Shown here: one piece after another, positions 42,525 to 54,600 of the stretch
Layout: every line of letters begins with the position of its first letter
Position numbering within the stretch: the first letter of the stretch is position 1
NCBI GenBank assembly: GCA_002102555.1
Contig: MCFL01000001.1
Span: forward strand, 434,001 to 498,000
From: Catenaria anguillulae PL171
Lineage: Eukaryota; Blastocladiomycota; Blastocladiomycetes; Blastocladiales; Catenariaceae
Direction of reading: 5' to 3'
DNA: 64,000 nucleotides
The notes under the pieces: model-generated
The model's input: only the letters and a program-made list of their open reading frames with translations
What the model was told of the DNA's origin: nothing
Databases searched by the model: none
Position numbers and translations under genes: made by a program

Positions 42525-43243
42525 TTTGAAGAGGACTGACGGGTACGAGGGCGATGGCCGGCACGGTGGGCGATATGTGTGGGGCGGGTTGCGTGTGTGC
42601 TGGTGGTCGGCGAAGCGTGACGGTGCGGATGAGGCAGGAGCAGAACGGGTGGTGGTGCAGGTGGGGTGTTGCTAATGGACCGTGCAGCCATGGAGGCCGT
42701 GCCAGGAGCGTGCGAGCGAGCGAGGGCCGAGGGGCAGCAGTCAGCCAGAGCCTGTCAGAGGAGAGGGGCAAGAAAGGGCAAGGCAAGCCGACGCGAAGGT
42801 TGACTTGAGGTGGCGGGCGGTTGCGGCAACGTGGTTGGGGCTTGGCACGGCAGGCGAGCAGTATGCAGCGAGTGTCGGGGGCACGTTTTCAGAGTGTAGC
42901 ATGGAGGCATGACTTAAAGCATGTGGTTGTTTGGTCGTCGGCCTTGAGTCTTGACCAGAAACCCAACCCATAAACGACCACCAGACGACGAGACGAGACG
43001 AGACTCGGTCCTAGCGCCAATCATTGCTCGCGACCGTCACGTGCCCGCCATAGGGCAGGCCGCCGATCCAATGCAACCACCCCCCTGTTCAATGAAGCAT
43101 GCGACACCCGACCCGATCCAACCAAACATGATGATGACAATCTGCAGAAACAACGACGACACTGTTCCATGTTCAATGTGAAGCAGAAAGCACCAGGAGC
43201 TGTACATCCATCAATCAAGCAACTCATTTCCGTCACCACCACC
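42525..43243. promoter_or_regulatory. Divergent promoter region, NOT3 and mitochondrial L7/L12
   Basis: The 719 bases contain GCCGATC at 43072-43078 next to CCAATG. Overlapping frames of 75-145 codons are not protein-like. Confidence 0.4.
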
Positions 43244-43980
43244 ATGTTTGCCCGCTCCGCCCTCTCCCGTGTCGCCGCCTCGTCCCTCTCTCGCTCGTGT
43301 GCAACCCGCCGGGCCGTTGCCCCAGCGGCCCTGCGCTTCTCCTCAACCGACGCTGCTGCTGCTGCCCCGGCACCCAACGCCAAGCTCGACCCCATTGTCG
43401 ACTCCATCTCCAAGCTCACCCTCACCGAAACCGCCGACCTCATCTCTCTGCTCAAGGTCAGATTGCTTCTGCAGCAGCCGCTGACTACTCGTCATTTCAC
43501 GAACCTTTCGCTGATCCGGAGCATCCCACATTCCCCACTATTATTCTCGTTGACAGAAGCGCCTCAACATCTCTGAAATCGCCGTCCCCGTGGCCGCCGC
43601 ACCAGCTGCTCCCGCCAAGGAGGCCGCCCCTGCTGAGGTCCGCTTCCTTGACCCGATCCTCGATTCCACTCTGAGAACGTGCAACTGATCCATGCTCTCG
43701 CCATCCCACCATCCATCATCACCCACCCGTATCATCACCACAGGAGGAGAAGCCCGCGGAAAAGACCCAATTCACCCTCAAGCTCGAAAAGATTGATGCT
43801 GCCCAAAAGGCAAAGGTCATCAAGGAGATCCGCACCTTGATCCCGTCCATGAACCTGGTTGAGGCAAAGAAGTTTGTCGAATCTGCCCCGCAAGTCATCA
43901 AGAAGGATGTCCCTAAGGCAGATGCAGAGAAGATGAAGAAGGCACTCGAGGCTGTGGGTGCTACTGTGGCCATGGAGTAA
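43244..43980 (+). CDS. Mitochondrial ribosomal protein bL12m (L7/L12)
   Basis: Exons 43244-43456, 43557-43637, 43744-43980, 176 residues. The mitochondrial presequence is MFARSALSRVAASSLSRS, rich in Arg/Ser. The N-terminal dimerisation part reads LDPIVDSISKLTLTETADLI. A short Ala/Pro hinge follows. The C-terminal factor-binding domain reads KTQFTLKLEKIDAAQKAKVI, KEIRTLIPSMNLVEAKKFVE and PQVIKKDVPKADAEKMKKAL, with the usual glycine of the GATV turn near the end. The protein forms the flexible stalk that recruits translation GTPases to the mitochondrial ribosome. Confidence 0.93.
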
Positions 43981-44089
43981 GGCCATCATGCTCATTTCCT
44001 CTCCTTTCGCTTGCCATATTTGTTCCCCTCTTTTGTACTCATCTTTCAGGCCTCCGATACATTTCACTTAGTCCTCGTATCAATCCGCT

Positions 44090-47000
44090 CTAGTTTTTGT
44101 AGTACTCATGTAGATGAATCAATACGGTTGGCAAAAGTAGGCAATCATTAAGTTTCATGTCTGGTCTGCGCAGGAGGGGCAGGCGGTGCTTGGTTCTTGC
44201 CACACTGGCAGACACAAAAGACTGAGCGCTCTTGAGATACACGTCCAGGCAACGGGTCGTTGGACCAAGCTCGCTTGCACATTCCGTCTGCGTTGAAATC
44301 AAGAACGCTATCGTCAGCTCTTGAATGAACGTGAGCAATTGGTAAACAATCAGGGAAACCGTACCATGAGCAAATGCAATGCCTTCTCGACCTTATCCAA
44401 CCTCTCTGCTCCCTTGACCAACTCGGCTTGCCTCTCCTCGGGATTCTCCTTGGCCCAAGCGTACTTTGACTCCTTTGCAGTTTGCAACTTTTTGCCGCGC
44501 TTTTGCCACATGGCCACCTCGCTCAAGTACGCCATCTTGATATCCATGCGCTCTTGAATCTCGGCCACCACGCCCGCCTGATTCCGCCGCGTCGCCTCCA
44601 GCACCTGATACGCCTCGCCCACTTGCCCGCGCACCCTTGCCAAAGCCTCATTGAGCGTGCCGATATCCCGATCCACATCCTTCAAGTCACTCAAGATACC
44701 CTTGAGCTGCCGGTTGAGCTCGGAAATGGCCTTGTTGAGCGACGCTTGCGTGAACCCCTTGCCGCGCAACTTTGCACGAACAGCAATGGTTTCCCTGCGA
44801 ACTACCGCCTTTTCCATGTCGGTGATGAGCTTTTCTTGCACTTTTTGCAGGTTGGCCAGGCGCAGCTCCATGCGGTGGATCTCGGCAGTCATTTCTTGAA
44901 TCTCTTGTGCACCAATGTTTGGGTCGAGGGCTTCACGAGTTTCCTTGGCTAGCTGGATCTTCTTTTCCCACAGCATGATTTGTTGCTCCATGTCAATCAA
45001 GCCAGAGAGAGCATTGTCCTTTTCGGACTTGAGGTTCTTGACTTGTTGCTCGAGGTGAATGGCTTCCAGTTCGGCTTCCTGTACAAGATGAGTGAATGCA
45101 GTGAGAACAACGCAAAACACATGCAACTGGAGGCAGCCAATGTTGTTCGCACCTTGAGTCGATACCGAAATTCTTGCTCCAATCCAAGCGTCGACTCGCC
45201 CAACGCGGCCTGCATTGAGCTCTGCTTGTACAGCAAGGTGTTCATCTTGATCATGTCATTTTGCAATGCCTTGATGCTCCGGTTGTGGACCTTGATTTCG
45301 GCCTCCTCGGCATCAAACTCTTGGTTAATCATGGCGCGCTTCCTTGTCAAAATGGTGTGCCGCATCTTGAGTGTCGAAATCTGCTCCGTCATCTCGCTTG
45401 CCTTTTTGCTGGCCGCCACCAAGTCGTTTTGCGTGCGCAACCAAAAGTGTTGCAGGTCCCAGCATTCCTTTTCTTTGGCGGCAATCGACTTGGACAAGTT
45501 GTGAATGGTGGCCTCGAGCGGCCCAATGGCCTCGTCGCTTGAGTCTTGCAGAATCTGATTGAGCTTCTTGTTGAGCAAGTCAATCTCGGACTGCTTCTTG
45601 ACCATCTCGTCGTTGCCGCGCCGAATCTCCACCTCGTACTTTTCAATTGTCCCATTCTTGTCTGCAATCGTCCGGTCCAAATCCGACAACTCGGACCGCA
45701 ACTGCCGAATCGTCTCTGCGACCCGTGACCCTTCCAACTTCAACACCGACACTTGATTTTCGCTTGCCGCAACATCGGCCTCCTTGTCGTGAATCGCCTG
45801 CGTCAGCTTCTTTGCATCCTTCAAGGTCCCCGCCATGCCCTTGTCAATGGTGATTTGATGCTGAATCTGTTCGGCAATTTCCTTTTCGAGCTTTGTGGCG
45901 CGCTGCTGCTTTGTGAGAATCTGTTTCTTAAGTGCATTCACTTCATTGACAAGCCCCTGGCGCTGGTGCGCTAGCTTCTTTGCATCCGCCTCGGCCGCCT
46001 CAAGCGCGCGCTGCACGCTCGAGTATTGTTGCCGGAGTAGGTCACGCCGGTCGCCGATTTGTTTGAGCTGGTCTGTCAGGTACTCGGACTCGGTGTTGAG
46101 TTTGCTTTCGAGAAGCGACAGGGTTTCGGATTCAACCGCCAGGTTTTTAAGGGCCGTTTTGAAACCTGCAAGCTCGGCGTCCATGGTCAACAGTTTTTCC
46201 GACTCGTTCTTGATGGCCGATTCCATGGCGGAAAGGACTTCTTGCCGGCGCTGCATCCCAATGAGACCCGATTTCCATTGAAGGAGCAGCTGGCGCTTTT
46301 CAAACACAATGGCCTATGAATGTTGTCCCAAAGCTGAGTGTGTCAAGATGCTTCGTGTTCCCACACAAGCTTTAAGTGAAACGAGGCCAAAGGCAGCGTA
46401 CATCCATCTCAGTGTTTGCCTCCTGAATGGCCGAATGCAACGCCCGAATCTCCTGCTGCTGCACATTAATCTGATGCTGCACCGTGGCCCTCTGATCCTG
46501 CAACCTCTCGACCCGCTGCGACAACTGATGAATGTAAAAATCCTGCTTCCGCTTCTCGGCCTCCTGCCTCAACAAATCCTCCTCCGACTTGAGCGTGACC
46601 CTGCGCGTTGTTGACAACTTGCCTTTCATCTCCTCGTGAAACAGCTGCACCTGCGCCAGCGTCCGCGACAGCGACTCAAGCTCCAACTTGCGCGCCTCGA
46701 GCGCGCGCTGTGCTCCAGTCAAGTCGGCCTTTTGCTTGTTGTACTGTGCACGCGTATCGGCCGCGAGCTGGTCGGCACGCTCGCGGTGCGATTTGATGAC
46801 GGCATAGGTGGCGTGCGAGTCTTCGAGCGATTGCTGCAGTTTGGCCAGTTGTTGCTGGAGGGCGTACAGCTCCACACCTACTTGTTCGCGCTCTTGGCGG
46901 GTTTTACGCAGGGCTTCTTCCTGATGTTTTGTGAATCTGAGACGTCAGTCATGACCATTGCCGATGGGATTGGCCGCGCATACCTTCTCACGCAATTCGA

Positions 47001-47434
47001 GCGTCAGGCGTTCGTCAGCACTCGTCAGTTGCTTGTGCAAGGCGTCTTGAACACGTTTCATCAACGGCTATAGGTAATACACAGGATCGTATTCCCACCA
47101 AGGTGAGTTAGATCCGACCGCTGGGGTTCCCTTGGCGCACGTTTAAACCTAGAATGCGCACGTTATCAGGATCCATAATGGCCAAATTCTCGGCCACATC
47201 AGGCGGAACCTCCGCATTCAATCCCTCTTGATCTTGGAGTTCGCTGTCCGCCGCGGGTGACGACTCGCCATTGCCGTGCATTGCATGCTTCATGAGGTGG
47301 TCCATGGCGTCGGCCAGCTCTTGTTCTTGAGGCGACGGTTGTCTGGCCACGGCATCTTTCGGCACGGGCGGTACCGGACTCGGGGTGTTGGATGTTGGGA
47401 TTGCGGGGAGTGCGTCTGAGGTTTGGCTCATCAT
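44090..47434 (-). CDS. CCDC40: Axonemal 96-nm ruler protein CCDC40 (FAP172)
   Basis: Exons 47434-47141, 47067-46984, 46920-46402, 46313-45153, 45078-44365, 44287-44090; 989 residues, every intron in phase. After a 90-residue acidic/Pro-rich start, nearly the whole protein is coiled coil. Diagnostic stretches agree with animal and algal CCDC40: EEALRKTRQEREQVGVELY, FEKRQLLLQWKSGLIGMQRR, and IDMEQQIMLWEKKIQLAKE followed by TAEIHRMELRL and EKAVVRRETI. CCDC40 pairs with CCDC39 along the doublet microtubule and sets the 96-nm repeat that positions dynein arms and radial spokes. Its presence is direct evidence that the organism builds motile flagella. Confidence 0.92.
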
Positions 47435-47869
47435 TTTTGAAAGAGAACATGGATGATTGTTGTGAGGATGTGTGTTTGCACTGACCTGATTGACGCGTTG
47501 CGTCTTGGCAGTGTCGAACGTTGCGTGATTCAGAATACTTACAACCTCAGCATCGGTTGGTTAGGTGGAGGCGGACCAAGTTACTATAGGGATATGTGCT
47601 TTGGCCTTTGAATCATGCCCCCAGCAATTGTATAAAGTGGAAAAGATGCTCGACATCTGAGTTCACTGTTCCACTGCTTATGCCTCCTCTCGTCCGTAGT
47701 TGCGACGGAGGGACGTGGGAAAAAAAAAGTTGTGACTAGCTCATGCAAGCAGTGGCGATAGAGTCAATTCGTAGTCTCGGAAAGTAATTGAGATTCTTTA
47801 CAACAGAGGACAACGAGGCTGGATGAAAATTGTGCGCGCAGACAGCACTGTGGACAAGAAAGACCAATT
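47435..47869. promoter_or_regulatory. CCDC40 upstream region, no gene seen
   Basis: The 435 bases lie between CCDC40 and the 3' end of the TPR gene, both on the minus strand. An A9 run lies at about 47720. No conserved element was recognised. Confidence 0.4.
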
Positions 47870-48393
47870 TCAATCACGGTATGCGGTCAATTCAACCAAG
47901 AGCTGCCAGTCGGATGGATTGTCCAAGTTGACGGATTGCTTGAGCGCTGCAATCGCTTCTTCTTTGCCTGAATTTTCACGAAAAGGAGATGCCACAGGAA
48001 CGGTAAGTTGACAGCGGGACCATCGAAATGGCATGTGTGTACGGCAGCAAACGATTCGTACGATTGACAGCAATACATGCCCGCGCCATAATCTGGTACG
48101 CATTGTACTGTGGGAAAAGTACGGTCGTCAGCTCAGCTGCAACCCACGCCGATCAAGCCTGCTCCAATGGAAGCACAAGCTGAGCGCATTGCGAGAATGT
48201 ATGATACATTTTGTGGGTCCAACTCGACGCTCTTCTGAAAACACTCGATTGCCCGCGCATACTCCTTCTTGTTGTAAAACCCGACGCCTGATCGGAACCA
48301 CCCAAGCGAGTTACGCGGGAGCGCGCCGACGCGCAGCAGCAGCCATTCGTCGACGGTGGCAGTTTGGGCGAGGTGGTCGGCGTTGCTCTGCAT
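47870..48393 (-). CDS. Small tetratricopeptide-repeat protein
   Basis: Exons 48393-48208, 48107-48062, 47967-47870, 109 residues, phases consistent. Two to three TPR units are visible: LGWFRSGVGFYNKKEYARAI with ECFQKSVELDPQN, then YNAYQIMARACIAVNRKEEA with IAALKQSVNLDNPSDWQLL. TPRs are protein-protein docking modules. No catalytic domain is seen and I cannot name the family. The start is uncertain: upstream frames (to about 48550) might add an exon. It lies on the same strand just upstream of CCDC40, so a flagellar role is possible but unproven. Confidence 0.6.
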
Positions 48394-48890
48394 GGTGGGT
48401 TCGTGGCCAAGGTAGCAATGCTTTGAGTGGCTTGTAAAATATCGAAGCGATTGCGTGCATGGATGTAACAGGTTGCATGTCGTCGATCAGTGTGTCTTCA
48501 AGAAAGGGCTTCCGCTGATCAATGGCCCGACTACAACTTTGTAGAATCAATGCGAGGCATGTTTATTCGAGCGGGAGCAGGGCAAGCCCAGACTGGCTGG
48601 TACGGCAGTATGGGCCGCACAGTCATTGACGGTGCTTTTGCATGTGCGAGTGCACATGCAGGTGTACAGCCGCCCATCCCGACGGGACATTGCGATACGG
48701 AAAATCAAGGCAACTGTACATATACAAACGGAAAAAAATGAGTAACAGCAAAACAAGGGCGGAAATGAAGCAGAAACTACAGCTAATACAAGACGGGACG
48801 CATGTGCACGCAGATGCAGCACAGGCAAATGGGGGCGAAGCGAGCAAAAAACAAACGGCAACAGTAGAAGGAGAGAAATGGTAATGCCAT
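48394..48890. other. Intergenic, no gene seen
   Basis: The 497 bases include the 3' flank of GGC1. Frames on both strands are low complexity and not protein-like. Confidence 0.4.
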
Positions 48891-50085
48891 TTAATCGAGG
48901 GTCTCGTGAATCTTGGCAATGAGGTATTGCGCAACAGTGAAGGAGAAGATGCTGTTGATGGCAAAATGTGAGCATCATGCTGAGTCGTTGGCCGGGGAAA
49001 ATGTGCAAAGGAAGCGTACAGCTTGGGGCCGACAACCACTAGAGACGGAAAGGAAAGGGATAAATAGTCAGCGAATGTACATTGCTGCTTTGAGGCAGAT
49101 GAGAGAGAAAGCGGTGACGATACGTACAAACCTTGGGCCCAAGACCCTTGAAGAATGCACCCATGCCCTCGTTGCGCACCATGTTCTTGATGATGGTGTA
49201 GCCAGACTCGGGGGAATCGAACGGACGGTTTTGAATCCGGGTCTTGACCACATCCAACGGCGCTGCCACCACAATCGACGCAATCGAACCCACCATACTC
49301 GACAAGGACAGCTGCAAGAATGTTGGCTTCTCGTCGTCCTTCAATCCGCACAGGTACGTCTTGGCCATTTGGTTACCACCAAACAGGGCAAACGAACCGG
49401 GAGCGTTGCGGGCAGCGGTCCAACCAGCACCGCGGTACAGATCGCGACCATTCTTGACAAACAAGTCGACAATGCCGCGACCCTTGAGCGACTCGGGGTT
49501 GGTTTGACTCTTGATCTTGAGCACATCCAACGGCAACAGCACAATCTCGCCAATACCGACCAACGATCCGGCCGTGGCCTCCATCCAGGTGCGCGCCGAC
49601 TTTTCGCCAAACACACGCTTGAAGGTCTCGCCGTGGTTGCTCTTAATGTAATCCTTGACAATCGGCTGGCCGCCAAACTTGTACACCCGTTGCAGCACCT
49701 GATCGGGAAAGTCGGAGGTTCCAAGTTGTCAAAAATGTCAGCAACATGCTCGGGACTGCTGATGATCATTGGAGGTTTGCCTGTCTTCACGCACCTTGTA
49801 ACCCGCAGCGAAACCCAATCCGGGGAACAAGGAGAGGTAGCGAGCGCCGGCGGGCTTGGAGTAGGCATCACGGAAGATGATTTTGGATGCAGCGTCGGTC
49901 GACTGAGCAAACGACATGCCAGGACCAAAGACCTTGACGGACTGGTTGGACATGAGGCGCTTGGCAATGGTATCAACCGGGTGGAAGCAAATGAGTTCCA
50001 AGGCGCCCGAGGTGGCGGCACCCACAAAGCGGGCAGTGCCCGACACCTTCTTGCCGTCGCGGGAGGAGTGAACGTGAGGAGCCAT
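48891..50085 (-). CDS. GGC1: Mitochondrial GTP/GDP carrier GGC1 (YHM1)
   Basis: Exons 50085-49795, 49698-49128, 49038-49020, 48951-48891; 313 residues. It has three carrier repeats with their signatures: CFHPVDTIAKRLMSNQ, VLLPLDVLKIKSQTNPES and VAAPLDVVKTRIQNRPFD. GGC1-specific stretches include LSLFPGLGFAAGYKV, LQRVYKFGGQP, GRDLYRGAGWTAARNAPGSF and AFFKGLGPKVLVVGPKLIF, the last assembled over a 19-base micro-exon, followed by SFTVAQYLIAKIHETLD. The carrier exchanges GTP for GDP across the inner membrane and affects iron-sulfur metabolism. The 19-base exon is strongly supported: without it the conserved KVLVVGPKLIFSF match is lost. Confidence 0.94.
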
Positions 50086-50526
50086 GTGTGGATTGTACGC
50101 TGTGGGTGAAAGTTGTCGGTTCGTTTGACGGATGCCGTTGGCGTTGAGGGTATTGGCAGCAGAGATACGTTGCGTTGGTAGCAAAAGGGTTTGATCTTTC
50201 AAGTCCTTGACGACATTAGCATCGGAGAGCAAGGTTTCTTGACTCGGAAAGGTTCGGGGCCACGGCTTGGAGCCAAGGTTGACTGCTGTTGGATGCCTCG
50301 TTGATGGTCTGTGTCGGATCGGAGGACCATCACAAGAGATCGAAAGTGGATAGCATCACATGGAGGCTTTGCACCTTTGCCCGCCGATAAATGCAAAACG
50401 CGTGTCGCATAACCAAGGCCGAGTGGGAACCTCGTGCAAAACTGTCTCTCTCTCGTCCATACCGAATTATCATCATCAATCACGCAGGCTCGCAGTTGCC
50501 GGACGCCTATTTCCTCAAGAAATTCG

Positions 50527-50541
50527 CCCCCCCCCCCCCCC
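50527..50541 (+). repeat. Homopolymer of 15 cytosines
   Basis: An uninterrupted C15, the longest homopolymer noticed in the window. It is non-coding, and its exact length may be unreliable. Confidence 0.8.
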
Positions 50542-50941
50542 TCAGACCCCGGCGGGCTCTGTTCGCATCAACCAGACGCATTCTCGGGTTCTCGTGTTTC
50601 GATTCTCATTCCGCCTTCGGCTTTCACGCGCATACATTCGCACGGTACGTGGAAGCGTGTTGGTCGAACCTGTCGTGTGTGGGATACGTTCTCTGGGAAG
50701 GTAAAAAAGAACAAGACTAAGTGCGGGCATTCGGATCGTGTCTGCACTGATTGTTTCCCTTTCACACCCAATCGCGTCCACTCGACATTCCCTGTCGTGA
50801 TCCAACTTGATCTGCCTGCCTCTCTACGAGTCCATTCATCATCGTGAACGCGTGCAAGAGCAAAGAAAACCCGTGGAGTACGGTATACTCGCATCATTCA
50901 GCTTGTGGAAACCCAAATGGACCGGGTCTGGACGTCACCAA

Positions 50942-51423
50942 GTTGGCTAATGGCGGGTCACCGCCGATTGCGATTCCCACAGATATCTGCTCCTCCAAGC
51001 TCTACCTTGCTCTTGATTATCGCTGCACACTCATCCATTGGTACGTTTGCCGGGGACCTGCAGCGTACTGGTCAATGGGTTCGGCCGGGGCGCCCGGATG
51101 CGATCTGTTAGCTAAAGTGGGTCACCGCGGACGGCTGCATTTCCCACAGAAAAACACCCAGGTCCAACCCGAGCAGTGTGCCGTCGAATGGTGGCCGCAA
51201 GGTCTTTGTCTTTCACCAATCATCGTACGTATGCATTCACTTGCCGCGTACTTGCCCTTGCAAAGAGCTGCCTGGCGCGCCTCCACTTGCTCGCGGCTGG
51301 ACCGCGCATGAGGGCGAGTGGGGACGTGGCCAAATTAGCAGGCAGACATTTAGCCGTTGGCGGTAGTGACTTCTGGAAACACTCTTTGGCTAATCGTGGA
51401 ATCTGATTTTGCGTTTCCCACAG
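50942..51423 (+). repeat. Three degenerate copies of a 39-43-base element ending TTCCCACAG
   Basis: Copies lie at 50942-50982, 51107-51149 and 51385-51423. Shared parts are GTTGGCTAA (or GTTAGCTAA, TTTGGCTAA) at the left, GGGTCACCGC in the first two copies, and GC(A/G)(T/A)TTCCCACAG at the right. The right ends resemble 3' splice sites, so they might be acceptors of unrecognised exons. They might equally be remains of a duplicated element. Confidence 0.45.
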
Positions 51424-51682
51424 GTATATGGAATCATGAAACGGTTGCCCAAACTGGCTGGTCGTCATGGTACGCTCGGGTTTCTACCGTTTGTTTTCTG
51501 GTATGAATGCTATGGTCGTACATCATTTCCGGCATTCTACAAACTTGATTACGAACCTGTGTGCGAAACGTGGAAAGACAGTTGACTCGTTTGCTGTTGA
51601 GGCTGCAGCTGAGCGGTCACAAGAGTGGTCAATCATGAAAAACTATACAACTCGTTGAAACCATAACATGGCGACATCACAA

Positions 51683-54600
51683 TCACTCCAAAGTCGACAT
51701 GTGATCTGCAAGCTTGTCCTTGCCCAAGCTCTGCTCTGCAAGTGCCCGGAATGCACTCGCCGGGTTGCGCAACAAATCCGCAGGCTTGCCGAGTTCCAAA
51801 ATGCGGCCCTGATCCAGCATGAGAATGCGATCCGCCCCAATGATGGTCTCACATCGATGCGCAATTGTGAGCAAGGTGCAGTCGGTAAAGTGCTCGCGAA
51901 TGGTGCGCTGGAGAATGCGGTCCGTGGCAATGTCGATGTTTGATGAACCTGCGGGGCGAAGGAAACGTCAAAGTGGTTAGCAGTTGGCCTCCTGCTCGAC
52001 AGATCAAAATGCATGAATGGGCGCACATTCGTCGAGAACCAGAACCTTGGCCTTGCGCAAGATGACGCGGGCCAATTGCAACAGCTGGCCCTGGCCCGCG
52101 CTAAAGTTGGGGATATCGTCGAGCTTGCGAGGCAGGCGGCCGACCACATCCTTGAGCTCGACGAGCTCGAGAGCATTCCACAGCTCCTGCTCGGAATATG
52201 CACCGAGGGGATCGAGGTTGTACCGAACCGAACCGGCGTAGATGAAGACGGATTGAGGAATCTGACGATACACACATTGTCCACAGACCCGTCAAATTTC
52301 CAAGTGTGGTGCTAATCAGACTCACAGTGAGTCAATGGCAACGTACAATGGCAAAACTCTTGCGCAAATCATGCAACCCAATATCGCAAATGTCAATGCC
52401 ATCGACAATGATGCTCCCTCTTGGCGTCGGCTCGGCCATTCGAAACAGTGCGTTGATCGTACTGCTCTTGCCCGATCCTGTACGTCCACACAACCCAATG
52501 GACTCACCTGGCAACGTCTTGAAGGAAATGCTTTCGAGCGCGGGCCGATCACTGCCCTCGTACGTCAAGGACATATTGCGGAACTCAATGACACCTTGGC
52601 TGGGCCAGTCGGTGGGTGGCTGTTTCCCTGGCTCAGATTCGTGCGAGGCTTCGAGTGGGATGTTTTCGGCGTATTCGAGGATGCGCTCCACCGAAACAAA
52701 CTGAAGCTCGAGCTCTGTATAAATACAATTGGCCACCGCATGAAGTCATGAGTATTCCAGTTCGCCAAAGAGTGAGAATCGAGAAAAGGGCACGCACCTG
52801 CCGTCTTGCGCACCGCATACTGGGTCGAATCCACCAGACTCAGCACATACATCTGCGCCAACGACGCAAGCCCAATGCCCAACTGCGTCTTCAACCCGAC
52901 CATAAGACCCGTAGCCGCAATGATCACCACACACGCCAGCATGTCAACCCGCATGCACAACCACCGTTCCACAGAAAAAAGGAGAGCAAGGATCGCGTTT
53001 TTCATCCAACAGGCGCAAAAGCGTTCAAAGTACAGTTCTTGCCGTTGCATTGCCGTGACGGTCGTCATGCCCTCGACGGACGACACGAGATGCGAGTAAA
53101 CAGGCGACCTTGAGAGCGCCTCGAGCCTGCGAATTTGGCGGTTGGCCACCACGTACCGTGCCCGGAGGTAAAAGAAGATGAGGACCACGGGAAACACGGC
53201 AAGCAAAATGTAGGGCACGGCAATGGCCACCGTAACAATGATGACGAGAATGTACAGCCACAACCGAATGACTTCGCTCCAGGCATCTGGCAGCAACTCG
53301 TCAAGCAATGCCATGTCGCGACTGAACCGGTTGAGAATGGTGCCCGACGTGCGCGTCATGAAAAAGCGCGGAGAGGCGTGCATGACATTGTCAAGCATTT
53401 TGCCAAACAGCGACACGGACGCCGTCAGAATATGTTGAAGAACCCTTGAGTCGAAAGCCACGCTGCAAATGGGACCGTGGCCGTGAGCACCAGGAAAATG
53501 ACCCAGTTAATGGACGTTGTCTGCTCGTCCAACGGGACCGTCGACCATCGACTCAAAAAGTAATCCGCCACGGCCTGAATCGCGCTCGTCAGCAACCCAA
53601 GCACCACTGACGCTACCAGCAACCACGTTGCGCCGCTCATCTTGATGAACCGTGTGAACACAGTCTTGTCGCCGCCCACGGCCGCCACCTCGTCCCATCC
53701 CGTTGCGTCCTCACGCCGTCGTCCACATCAATCTCGTCGTCGTCCGCGGAATGCCCGGGCCATGATGCCCGCTGACGTGCGCGCCGCTTTCATTGGCATA
53801 CTCAGCAAGCACGGCGGCGAAGTCCGGGTCCTTGGCCGTGGCCTCTTGAACAACCTGGGCGTACGTGCCCATGCTGACAATACCGCCGTGGTTGAGGTAG
53901 GCAACAGAGGGGCACCGGCGGATGAGCGACAGTTGGTGCGAGACCAGAATCACGGTGCGACCCGAGAGGTATTGAGACAACGCGTCGTAGATGCGGTTTG
54001 CAACAGCGGCGTCGAGGGCAGAGAAGATATCGTCTGAACAAATGTACCATCAAGTCAGTTGATATGCATCGTTGAACCAGAGACAGATTGAACATACCCA
54101 AGACGTAGAGATCTGCATCCTGGTACACGGCCCTCGCCAGCGCCAGCCTTGCACGTGCCCGCCGCTCGCCTTGACGCCTCGCTCGCCAATCCGTGTATCC
54201 AATCCGGCATCCCACCTTGCCAAATCCGTCTCGAGTTGGCACACACGCACCACGGCCATGAGCCGATCCACATCCTCGGGGCACCCATGAGAATATTTTC
54301 TCGCACAGTACCTGCGAAAATAAATGGTGACTGCGGCGCGTACGAGAGGCGGGTGGTGACGTGGGCCGATGCGGGCGGCGAGACAAGGTGCAAGTGACCG
54401 AGCAGTGCGAGTTGCAGGCTGGACTTGCCCGAGCCGACGGGCCCAATCAGGCCCAGAAAGTCGCCGCGCCGGAGTGTCAGGTTGATGTTGGAGAGCACGG
54501 GGTGGTCGCGGTCCCATGCAAAGGAAGCGTTTTGAAGTGAGACGACGGGCGCATCATGAGCAGTTGTTGTGGGTGCAGCAGTGTGCAATTGGTCGGCGTC

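Larger units (their letters stand above)
50086..51682. other. Long gap with a poly-C run and degenerate repeats; no gene recognised
   Basis: The 1.6 kb lies between the GGC1 and ABCC genes, which are both on the minus strand. It contains a run of 15 C at 50527-50541 and three diverged copies of a 39-43-base element (listed separately). A plus-strand frame at 50844-51311 (155 codons) spans two of the copies but resembles no family. The left part should hold the GGC1 promoter. Confidence 0.45.

Noticed and set aside
50844-51311. 155-codon plus-strand frame in the long gap
   Set aside because: Composition and lack of any family match. It only happens to cross two copies of the degenerate repeat.
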